Assembly (NCBI GenBank): GCA_902500995.1
Contig: CABVSR010000001.1
Span: 244,075 to 308,074, forward strand
Direction of reading: 5' to 3'
Length of the DNA stretch: 64,000 nucleotides
From: an uncultured Nitrospira sp.
Lineage (GTDB): Bacteria; Nitrospirota; Nitrospiria; Nitrospirales; Nitrospiraceae
Part shown: in pieces, positions 1 to 7,536 of the stretch
Layout of the letters: every line of letters starts with the position of its first letter
Numbering within the stretch: position 1 is the first letter of the stretch
Notes under the pieces: generated by a model
What the model saw: the letters and a program-made list of their open reading frames with translations, nothing else
Told to the model about the DNA's origin: nothing
Databases searched by the model: none
Program-made: the position numbers and the translations under genes

Positions 1-140
1 GCCTCTTCACCTCCGTGTTCTGGGTCACATTCGCCTTCGGCCTCTTCAAGCGCCTGCGGGCGCAGGCCGCTCCGGCACCTCCGATCCAGGAAGGGAGATC
101 GTCCCCGCCAAGAGGCAAGAAAAAGCGCGCCCGCGCCTGA
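1..140 (+). CDS. C-terminal end of an unknown protein (partial)
   Basis: An open frame enters from the left edge and stops with TGA at 138-140. About 45 residues are visible. They begin with a hydrophobic, aromatic-rich stretch (FTSVFWVTFAFGLF), which could be the end of a last membrane helix. A proline-rich linker and a very basic tail (PRGKKKRARA) follow. This looks like the cytoplasmic tail of a membrane protein. The family cannot be identified from this fragment. It converges on the priA-like gene, with only 6 bp between the two stop codons. Confidence 0.5.
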   Translation, partial: LFTSVFWVTFAFGLFKRLRAQAAPAPPIQEGRSSPPRGKKKRARA

Positions 141-146
141 TTCGCA

Positions 147-2531
147 TCACGCCATCGACACCGGATCGACGTCAATGTCATACCGGAGGCCGCCCCGTCG
201 AGACTCCCGTTCAAGCCCCTCGCGCGTTCGCGCCGCTATCTCCTTACCCGCCTCGAGCGCCGCAGATTTGACCAGGATCTGCCAGCAATACCGGCCTCGC
301 GTCATGACATGCGGCGCGGGAGATGGCCCAAGGATGAGGATCTGTTTCGAGAGCGGTTCCGGCTCGGCCGAACCCATCGCCGTAGTTTCATGTTGATTTA
401 CCCCCGCACCCCTCCTTCCAGTAGCAGCCACTTGCGCTCGCAGCATAGTCACCCAGCGACCGGCGGCCTGAGCCACCACCGATTCCACCGTCCCGGACAC
501 ATCCAGCCGAACCAGATGGGTCCAGGGCGGATAGTGAAGCATCTTCCGGAACACGTGTTCCTGCTGCACAAACAGGTCTTCGTCGCCTGAGACCACGGCC
601 GTGATCGCATGATGATCTGCAAACCGCGTCTGTATGAGGAGCCGGCCACCGGCACATCCGGGTCGAGCGAGATCGGCTGCATCCAGAAGAGCGTGGTACA
701 TCCGTTCTGCAGAACGGAAATCCGGAATATGCAGACCGGCATCCGCATCAGGCAAGGCGACGAATGCCGCCCCCGGTTGAAGGCCAAGGCGGAATATCAT
801 CTGCGTACCGATCACGATATCAAGTTCCCCGGCGGCCAAAAGCCGATGAAACGCCCGCGCATCGGACGGGCGACGAATTGTTTCCCCGTCCACACGCGCG
901 ACGCGCGCCTGTGGAAACACCCGTCGAACGGCCTCTTCGATACGCTCCGTCCCTGATCCCACCGGTTCCAATTTCAGCGACTGACACCGGGGACACTGTT
1001 CGGGCACGGGTTTGGTGCGGTCACAGTAATGGCATCGCACATGATTGCTGCGCCTGAAAAAGGTCAGCGCGACACTGCAGGCATCGCATTGCGGCATCGC
1101 CCCGCAATCCGCGCAATGCAGGACCGTCGCAAACCCTTTGCGATTCAAGTAGAGGATCGACAAGGCCTGTTGCCCCAAGGCCTCACGAATGCCTTCAATC
1201 AAGGGAGGCGACAAGAGGGCGCCGCCCGAAGACTCTCTGGGATAGTCTTTCATATCGATGACATCCACGTTCGGGGCCTGGTACGGGTCTCGGTACACAC
1301 AACGCGTCATTCGTCCTTCCTGCACCGCCGACAGGCTTTCGAGGGACGGATGGTTCGAGGCCAGCACCAACAGCGCGCGGGCGCAGGAAGCACGCTGGCG
1401 CGCAACTTCTCGCGCATGATAGCGGGGGACTTGTTCTTCCTTGAGAGACGCATCATCCTCTCCTTCCACCCACACGAGGCCCAGCCGTTCCAGGGGCGAA
1501 AACGCCGCCATGCGGGTACCAATGAGGACCATGGCCGAACCCCCTTGCGCCGCCTGCCAGGCCTCCGCGCGTTCCTGTACGGACAGGCCACTGTGCAAGA
1601 GCACCGGCCGTATGCCGACCGTCGCCAGGGCTCCGGCCAATCGGCAGGCATGCTCAACATCACCGGTAAGAATCAGCGCTTGCTTCCCGCGACGAATGGT
1701 AGCTTGGGCAGCCCGAGCCAAGCACCACAGGCGCGTACGCTGATTTCCCTGAAGGAGCAGGGGGACGACAGCTTCCTGCTCGAGTGTCCGTTCCAGCAAA
1801 TCCGGCCACGCCTGCGCTTCAGGTGGAGGATCTTCGAGAACGGCAGGCTCGGCCTCCACCCCGATTGGAAGTGCGCCGCCCGGCGCTGAACTCTCCTGCT
1901 TGTGGAGACGGATGGTTTTTGAGACAACCGGCTGTTCATGACGACCCACCAGCCCTTTTTGAAGCAGTGCCTGCAAGGCGAGCTTCCGGCGGGATGTGTC
2001 GCCCTTGAGAAGAGTCGCCGCCATGATGCCTTTGGGACGTCTGCGTAAGCGCGTGAGCAGCTCTGTTTCAGCGGCACTCAAGGCGCCGACAGGCGAGGGG
2101 CTCGCGAGACTAAGTTCCGTCGCCACATATCGAGACGGCAATCGCCTCACCCGATCATCCGGTGGAAGCACGAGCTTGACACATTGCCCCCAGGGTGCGG
2201 CGTAGCGGTCGGCAACCCAGTGACTGAGCTCAATTTGGTCAGCCGTCAACAGGTGGCCCAGCGATGCCGCGCCAAGTGAACGGATAGCCTTGAGGTCCTT
2301 GGCCGGCGCGCCAGGAGGCAGTCGGTGATGGACTGCAATCACGAGACCTTGAAGATCTCGGGAGCCGAACGGCACAAGCACCGACCGCCCAACTACAACA
2401 CTGCCCTTGAGTTCTGAGGGGATCAAATAGGTAAACGGCCGATGAAGCCGACGTGGCAATACGACGTCAACATACGTCGCAGGAAGCGAAGGGAGCGGCG
2501 AGGGGGCCGCTGGCGACCGGAGATCGGGCAT
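147..2531 (-). CDS. priA: Primosomal protein N' (PriA) homologue with degenerate helicase motifs
   Basis: PriA reloads the replicative helicase at stalled forks. The 794-residue protein has the N-terminal DNA-binding region (TYVDVVLPRRLHRPFTYLIP), the eight zinc-binding cysteines (CADCG, CDAC, CHYC, CPRC at about residues 473-517) and the C-terminal domain. The ATPase motifs are not intact. The usual GVTGSGKT P-loop reads LQGNQRTRL (about residues 257-266). The DEEH box reads EGEDD within WVEGEDDASLKEEQ. The motif VI region, normally QVAGRAGR, reads DAADLARPG. I infer a protein that binds forks or partners without helicase activity, as also reported for actinobacterial PriA. The start is the ATG at 2531; a longer frame to 2642 adds a Cys/Pro-rich stretch that does not look like PriA. 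Confidence 0.88.
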   Translation of the reverse strand: MPDLRSPAAPSPLPSLPATYVDVVLPRRLHRPFTYLIPSELKGSVVVGRSVLVPFGSRDLQGLVIAVHHRLPPGAPAKDLKAIRSLGAASLGHLLTADQIELSHWVADRYAAPWGQCVKLVLPPDDRVRRLPSRYVATELSLASPSPVGALSAAETELLTRLRRRPKGIMAATLLKGDTSRRKLALQALLQKGLVGRHEQPVVSKTIRLHKQESSAPGGALPIGVEAEPAVLEDPPPEAQAWPDLLERTLEQEAVVPLLLQGNQRTRLWCLARAAQATIRRGKQALILTGDVEHACRLAGALATVGIRPVLLHSGLSVQERAEAWQAAQGGSAMVLIGTRMAAFSPLERLGLVWVEGEDDASLKEEQVPRYHAREVARQRASCARALLVLASNHPSLESLSAVQEGRMTRCVYRDPYQAPNVDVIDMKDYPRESSGGALLSPPLIEGIREALGQQALSILYLNRKGFATVLHCADCGAMPQCDACSVALTFFRRSNHVRCHYCDRTKPVPEQCPRCQSLKLEPVGSGTERIEEAVRRVFPQARVARVDGETIRRPSDARAFHRLLAAGELDIVIGTQMIFRLGLQPGAAFVALPDADAGLHIPDFRSAERMYHALLDAADLARPGCAGGRLLIQTRFADHHAITAVVSGDEDLFVQQEHVFRKMLHYPPWTHLVRLDVSGTVESVVAQAAGRWVTMLRAQVAATGRRGAGVNQHETTAMGSAEPEPLSKQILILGPSPAPHVMTRGRYCWQILVKSAALEAGKEIAARTREGLERESRRGGLRYDIDVDPVSMA

Positions 2532-2689
2532 GCGGCATTCTAACAACACCGGTCTCGTGCAACAACGAGGACCGGCAGGAGGGACGCGCGGAGGATCAGG
2601 TCGGAAAGAAATGCAACCCGGGTGGGATGAGCATCGCGGCACGCGAACCGGAATGACGGTCGGCCTGCATGAACCAGCCGCCGGGTGGA

Positions 2690-4207
2690 CTACGAGCCTG
2701 GAGCGGGCGACGGTGGCATTCCGTCGGCAGGACCGGCCGGGCCACGATCAGTCGTCACATCCGATGGAATCGGGGCGGTCGGCGTTTCCGCCACAGCCCC
2801 GTCGGCGGGCATCTGCGCCGCATCCACGTGGTGGTAAGTAACCTGTCCCGCCTCCAGCTGCTTTTCAGTGGCTGGTGCGTTCACCGGCTGCGCCGGGGCC
2901 GGCTCTTCGACCGATTCAAGCACGATTTCAATGCGGCGGTTTCGTTTGCGTCCTTCTTCGGTTCCGTTGCTGGCCACGGGACGGCTCGCTCCATAGCCCA
3001 CGGCAGACAACTTCGCCGAATCCATTCCACCCTTCTCGATCAAATACCGCACGATTTCTGCCGCCCGGGCCTTGGATAATTCCCAATTAGTAGGAAAGAC
3101 GCCTTTCAACGACGGCCCGATTTCCATGTTGTCGGAATGGCCTTCCACACGAACCTGCTGACTGCCGGCCGTCGTCGTCAGATACTCGGTCAGTTTTTCA
3201 AGAATGGGGAGTCCTGCGGGTTTCACTTTGATTTCGCCGGACTCATAGTGAAGCTGATCCGCCAAATCATCGAGGTTGAGACTCCGAGCTCCACGGACAT
3301 GCTCGACGTTCACCTTGCCGGTTGAGCCGGCTTTACCCCCATCAGGGACCAATGCCTCTGCCTTGGACACCATGACAGGCTGCGCGGCTGCCGGTGGAAG
3401 CTCGATCTCGGTGCCGTCGGACTGCATGGCTTCGAGGGGCAAGCCTCGCTTGGACCGAAGACGATCTCCGACCAACGCCCGAGCCGAAGCCCTGGACAAG
3501 ACCGCAGTGGCCGTGTGTGGCTCCGTGGAGAGCACTTTCACTTCGCCGATCTTTCGCTCGGGAAGTCCTCCTCCCGTACGAAATACCTCCATGTAGTCTC
3601 CGGACCGGAGGCCATCATCGTGCCCTTTGTCTAGATACACGATATTTCCTTGCGACACGAGGGACATATGTTTGTCTGCCTGCAACTCGACGATCATCCC
3701 TTCGACTTGTGGTGCGGCAGAGGCAGACTCGCTGACTTCTTCAGCTGCAGGGGGCATAAAGCGCATGACCGGGTCACCGGGTGACATCGGGGCGTACGAC
3801 CTGACAACCTGCACGCCCACCAACACGGGGTCCAGCTGAACGACTTTCACAACACCAACCCGGTTGATCACATACCCGAGATACTGTTTGGTGAGGGGAT
3901 GAAACACTTTCCGGGACCGCCGATACACCGTGTACAGGTCACCGAGCGCCGCCTCTCCGGGATTCTTCAATTTGAGATACAGCGTATCCGTTCCGGACCA
4001 TCCCAGCATCATGCGGTTGCCGGACAATTGATTGTCGCCGGTCATGACATTAATAACGCCTTCGATCGGCATGTCCTGCCGAATCGACCCGGCGGCATAG
4101 GTCAGCGCTGTCTCACCCAGTCGCACGCTTTGCGCGTTCTGAGCGTAAACAGGGCTGGCCATGACGGCCATGACACTGCAGGAGAGGATGATCAGGCTGG
4201 CGCGCAT
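2690..4207 (-). CDS. Secreted OmpA-family outer-membrane/peptidoglycan-binding protein
   Basis: This 505-residue protein begins with a clear signal peptide (MRASLIILSCSVMAVMASPVYAQ). A long middle region of unknown fold follows, with repeated beta-type segments. An OmpA C-terminal domain sits at about residues 330-435, with the peptidoglycan-binding signature VRVEGHSDN and ELSKARA, ending in KRNRRIEIVLE. The last 70 residues are rich in Pro, Ala and Glu. The expected role is anchoring the outer membrane or an envelope complex to peptidoglycan. The start at 4207 has GAGGA eight bases upstream; an in-frame ATG at 4222 lacks a ribosome-binding site. The middle region resembles LysM/FlgT-like secreted proteins only loosely, so the specific function is unknown. 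Confidence 0.85.
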   Translation of the reverse strand: MRASLIILSCSVMAVMASPVYAQNAQSVRLGETALTYAAGSIRQDMPIEGVINVMTGDNQLSGNRMMLGWSGTDTLYLKLKNPGEAALGDLYTVYRRSRKVFHPLTKQYLGYVINRVGVVKVVQLDPVLVGVQVVRSYAPMSPGDPVMRFMPPAAEEVSESASAAPQVEGMIVELQADKHMSLVSQGNIVYLDKGHDDGLRSGDYMEVFRTGGGLPERKIGEVKVLSTEPHTATAVLSRASARALVGDRLRSKRGLPLEAMQSDGTEIELPPAAAQPVMVSKAEALVPDGGKAGSTGKVNVEHVRGARSLNLDDLADQLHYESGEIKVKPAGLPILEKLTEYLTTTAGSQQVRVEGHSDNMEIGPSLKGVFPTNWELSKARAAEIVRYLIEKGGMDSAKLSAVGYGASRPVASNGTEEGRKRNRRIEIVLESVEEPAPAQPVNAPATEKQLEAGQVTYHHVDAAQMPADGAVAETPTAPIPSDVTTDRGPAGPADGMPPSPAPGS

Positions 4208-4765
4208 AGGTAATGTCCTCATATTGATCACATCTAGGAGGGTTATCTGTAGCAACCTTAGCAAAGAGCAAGGGGTTGTCAAGAATTCGCCCCAGCGCCA
4301 GGCTTTGATTCAAGTCGCTCTGGATGTTATCGTGAAGTCGAGACCGCCTTCCGGTCAAGGAACCATGCGGGTGACGTCATGGGAACAGAACAGCGACGCA
4401 TCAATACTCAAGTGCCCCGTCGAACGAAAGTGCAACCTTCGACACCCATGGCCTCGGAGTGGGATATTGACGGTGAGTCTCGGTCCTCCGGTCTCAAAAC
4501 GCCGGCAAGCGAGATGAAGCCTGCATCTGCGCACGATCATTCCGTCGCCGGTGCTTCATCGTCATCCTGCACAAAGCCCTCAACGATCCCCGCGGCCAGT
4601 CATGACGGCGCTGGCTCCTAACCGCTGGACAGTATTCACATTCTAGGACTATCGGGACTAAAGCCCTAGGTCCTTTGTGCGCTTGCTATTAAAAATAAGC
4701 AGGGGCTAAGATTCCGACCTCCTAATTTGCCTTATAAGCCCTCAAACCTGTTGAGGTTCGAGCCA
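4208..4765. other. Gene-poor region upstream of nuoA
   Basis: About 560 bp lie between the divergent OmpA-family gene and nuoA. Short open frames on both strands (for example 4379-4621) have Ser/Pro-rich or Arg-rich translations and no clear ribosome-binding site, and I do not accept them. The last 150 bp are more AT-rich, contain an imperfect inverted repeat and probably carry the nuo promoter. Confidence 0.5.
4643..4669. promoter_or_regulatory. Imperfect inverted repeat upstream of the nuo operon
   Basis: CTAGGACT (4643-4650) is followed by AGCCCTAG (4662-4669), an inverted repeat with one mismatch. GGACTA also occurs twice in direct orientation within it. The site lies about 100 bp upstream of nuoA, in the AT-rich leader. 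It could be a regulator-binding site, but I cannot place a convincing -35/-10 pair relative to it. Confidence 0.3.
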
Positions 4766-5149
4766 ATGGCCGGTTCCGAGCTCCTCTTAGAGTATCTGAG
4801 TCGATATTTTCCGGTTTTAGTGTTTGTGTTCATCGCTCTTGCGTTCGGCGCAGGCACCCTGCTGATCAGCTACTTTGTTCAACCGAAATATCCAGAACCT
4901 GAAAAGCTTTCTACCTACGAGTGCGGATCCGAGCCCTTTTCCGATGCCAGAATGCCGTTTCCTGTTCGTTACTATATTTTTGCCATGCTGTTCGTGATTT
5001 TCGACGTGGAAGTCATCTTTCTCTATCCCTGGGCCATAGTCTTTAACAAGATCGGCCTCATTGGCCTGATCGAGATGTTGATCTTTATCGGTCTTTTCCT
5101 CGTCGCCTATGTATACGCCTGGCGAAAAGGAGCGTTGGAATGGGATTGA
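4766..5149 (+). CDS. nuoA: NADH-quinone oxidoreductase subunit A
   Basis: NuoA is a small membrane subunit of complex I at the junction of the membrane and peripheral arms. The 127-residue product has three hydrophobic segments. It also has the family signature YECGSEP, with the conserved Cys-Gly-Glu loop, and the acidic helix [15 protein letters not shown]. The ATG at 4766 is preceded by GAGG at a nine-base distance; a TTG at 4727 would add 13 residues that do not look like NuoA. The 3' end overlaps nuoB by 10 bp, so translation is probably coupled. This is the first gene of the twelve-gene nuo operon. Confidence 0.93.
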   Translation: MAGSELLLEYLSRYFPVLVFVFIALAFGAGTLLISYFVQPKYPEPEKLSTYECGSEPFSDARMPFPVRYYIFAMLFVIFDVEVIFLYPWAIVFNKIGLIGLIEMLIFIGLFLVAYVYAWRKGALEWD

Positions 5150-5667
5150 TTCAACTCGGCGGGCACGATAAGGACGGCTCTCCCGATGTCATCACCCTCA
5201 CGGTTGAAAAAGCCGTGAATTGGGCCAGGAAGGGCTCCCTGTGGCCCATGACGTTCGGACTCGCCTGCTGCGCGATTGAAATGATTGCGGCTGTCTCATC
5301 CCGCTACGACATGGATCGTTATGGAGCAGGGGTATTCCGAGCGTCGCCCCGCCAGTCCGATCTCATGATCGTGGCAGGTACCGTCTGCCGGCGCATGGCG
5401 CCCGTCATTCGAAAAATTTACGATCAGATGCCTGAACCGAAGTATGTGATTGCCATGGGCTCCTGCGCCACGTCAGGAAATATTTACGATAGTTACAGCG
5501 TGGTTCAAGGAGTCGATCGATTCGTGCCGGTCGACATTTATGTGCCGGGATGCCCTCCGACTCCTGAAGCCCTGTTCGATGGCATTCTGAAATTGCAGGA
5601 GCGCATTATGCAAAAGCGCGTGTTTCTCTCCCAACCCCAAGAAGTGAAGGACGCGTTGAAGGTCTGA
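5140..5667 (+). CDS. nuoB: NADH-quinone oxidoreductase subunit B (cluster N2 protein)
   Basis: NuoB carries the terminal [4Fe-4S] cluster N2, which reduces quinone. All four ligands are visible in the 175-residue protein: the tandem Cys43-Cys44 in GLACCAIEM, Cys109 in GSCATSG and Cys138 in PGCPPTPE. The length is slightly short, as is typical for bacterial NuoB. The gene overlaps nuoA by 10 bp and is followed by nuoC after 17 bp. It would work with NuoD to form the quinone pocket. NuoH, which normally closes this pocket on the membrane side, is not encoded in this cluster. Confidence 0.96.
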   Translation: MGLIQLGGHDKDGSPDVITLTVEKAVNWARKGSLWPMTFGLACCAIEMIAAVSSRYDMDRYGAGVFRASPRQSDLMIVAGTVCRRMAPVIRKIYDQMPEPKYVIAMGSCATSGNIYDSYSVVQGVDRFVPVDIYVPGCPPTPEALFDGILKLQERIMQKRVFLSQPQEVKDALKV

Positions 5668-5684
5668 CGGGCGGAATCGACTGC

Positions 5685-6182
5685 ATGAGTGAACTAGCCA
5701 CACGTATCGAAGACACCTTTCCCGGCGCCTGCACAAAAGTGGTGGAATGGCGCGGGGACCTCGCCGTCACGGTGAAGCCGGAATCGCTACGCGATGTGGC
5801 CCGGTTTCTGCGGGATGATCCCGCCTTGCGCTTTGATTACATCGTCCATGTCAGCTCCGTCGACTGGCCTGACGACGAAGACCGGTTCGAAGTCGTCTAT
5901 GAAGTGTACTCGATTCGCACTCGGCAACGGATTCGCCTGAAAACGCGGGTGCCGGAATCGGACTGTATCGTCGATTCCCTGACTGAAATCTGGAAAGGCG
6001 CAGACTTCATGGAGCGCGAAGTCTACGACATGATGGGTATCCGGTTCCGGAACCATCCCGATCTTCGCCGGATTCTGATGCCGGACGAGTATGATGAAGG
6101 CTATCCGTTGCGCAAAGACTTTCCGCTTCGCGGCAAGGGGTGGCGCGACACGTTCGAATTTTTGGATGAACCGACCCGATAG
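5685..6182 (+). CDS. nuoC: NADH-quinone oxidoreductase subunit C
   Basis: This is a 165-residue NuoC / 30-kDa subunit of the peripheral arm. The family signature region ERxxYDMMGIRFxxHPDLRRILMPDE is clear at about residues 108-132, followed by YPLRKDFPLRG. NuoC is separate from NuoD here, unlike the NuoCD fusion of enterobacteria. It packs against NuoB and NuoD and has no cofactor. It lies 17 bp after nuoB and 26 bp before nuoD in the same operon. Confidence 0.95.
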   Translation: MSELATRIEDTFPGACTKVVEWRGDLAVTVKPESLRDVARFLRDDPALRFDYIVHVSSVDWPDDEDRFEVVYEVYSIRTRQRIRLKTRVPESDCIVDSLTEIWKGADFMEREVYDMMGIRFRNHPDLRRILMPDEYDEGYPLRKDFPLRGKGWRDTFEFLDEPTR

Positions 6183-6208
6183 TCAACGCGCGTTGACACT
6201 GAACGACC

Positions 6209-7456
6209 ATGGCACAGTTCGAAGACCAAAGAACCACCGTCTATAAAGTCGACCCCGAGCATCCCGAGAGCGAAACGCTTCCGACGCTGCGGACCGAGGA
6301 ACTCCTGCTCAATATGGGCCCGCAGCACCCCAGCACGCATGGAGTGCTGAAGGTCATTCTGGAGCTGGAAGGCGAGCGGCTGGTCAAATCAACTCCAGTT
6401 ATGGGCTTCCTCCATCGCGGCGTGGAAAAACTCGCCGAAGAAGGGACCTATCATCAGTTCATCCCGCACACCGATCGCCTCGATTATGTGTGCGCGATGT
6501 ACAACAACTTCGCCTATTGCCGGGCGGTTGAAAAATTGATGAACATCACCGTGCCGGATCGCGCGGAATACCTCCGTACGATCGTCGCGGAGATTCAACG
6601 TATTATCGGTCACCAGTTCTGGCTGGGTACGCAAGCCCTTGATATCGGCGCGATGACCGTCTTCTTTTATTGCTTCCGGGACAGGGAAATTCTCTTGGAT
6701 TGGTTTGATGAACTCTGCGGCGCCCGCCTGACAACCAGCTGGTATCGCATCGGCGGCGTGGAACGGGATTTTACTCCATCCCTATTTGCCAAACTGAAAC
6801 AATTCCTCGACTACTTCCCCCCGAAGATTGACGAATACGTCATCTTTCTCGAGAAAAATCGCATCTGGCTCGCCAGAACCAAAGGGGTGGCGGTTATTTC
6901 GGCGGAAGATGCGCTGAGTTTTGGCTTGAGCGGACCCACATTACGAGGTTCCGGCGTGGATTTCGATCTGCGCAAATATGAACCCTATTCCGCCTATCCC
7001 AAGTGTGAGTTCAGCGTCCCGGTCGGCAAGAACGGGGATACGTACGATCGGTACTGGATCCGCGTGCAGGAACTTTACGAAAGCGTGAAGATCATCCGCC
7101 AATGCCTCGAACAGATCCAGGATGGGCCGATCATGGCGGACGTACCCAGCGTGACCCTTCCGCCAAAAGAACGTGTGTTCACGAACCTGGAGTCCATGAT
7201 CCAGCAATTCAAACTATTTTCCCAGGGATTTAACGCGCCGCCCGGTGAAATTTACTGTGGCACCGAAGCGCACAAGGGCGAATTAGGTTTCTACATCGTC
7301 AGCACGGGTGGCGGGAAGCCGTACCGGCTGAAAATACGCGCTCCCTCGTTTATTCACATGGGGGCCTTCGATCATATGTCGAAAGGCTATATGATCTCTG
7401 ACGCCGTGACGATTTTCGGTACCTACGACATCGTCATGGGCGAGTGTGACAGATAG
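6209..7456 (+). CDS. nuoD: NADH-quinone oxidoreductase subunit D
   Basis: NuoD is the 49-kDa subunit related to the large subunit of NiFe hydrogenases, without its metal ligands. The 415-residue protein shows MGPQHPSTHGVL near the N terminus, including the loop that lines the quinone site, and GFLHRGVEKLAE. It ends in FGTYDIVMGECDR, which matches the usual NuoD C terminus. With NuoB it forms the quinone-reduction site. It is followed by an 80-bp gap before nuoG, the longest gap in the operon. Genes for NuoE and NuoF, usually found in this gap, are missing. Confidence 0.96.
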   Translation: MAQFEDQRTTVYKVDPEHPESETLPTLRTEELLLNMGPQHPSTHGVLKVILELEGERLVKSTPVMGFLHRGVEKLAEEGTYHQFIPHTDRLDYVCAMYNNFAYCRAVEKLMNITVPDRAEYLRTIVAEIQRIIGHQFWLGTQALDIGAMTVFFYCFRDREILLDWFDELCGARLTTSWYRIGGVERDFTPSLFAKLKQFLDYFPPKIDEYVIFLEKNRIWLARTKGVAVISAEDALSFGLSGPTLRGSGVDFDLRKYEPYSAYPKCEFSVPVGKNGDTYDRYWIRVQELYESVKIIRQCLEQIQDGPIMADVPSVTLPPKERVFTNLESMIQQFKLFSQGFNAPPGEIYCGTEAHKGELGFYIVSTGGGKPYRLKIRAPSFIHMGAFDHMSKGYMISDAVTIFGTYDIVMGECDR

Positions 7457-7536
7457 CGCAACGCATGAGCGGTGAGTGAAGAATCGTGAATTCTCACACA
7501 TCGCCAAAACTTATAACTTCGTACTAGGGCGAAAGC

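Noticed and set aside
4379..4621. Open frame of 80 codons upstream of nuoA
   Set aside because: Ser/Pro-rich translation, no clear ribosome-binding site and no family; it lies in a region likely to hold the nuo promoter.
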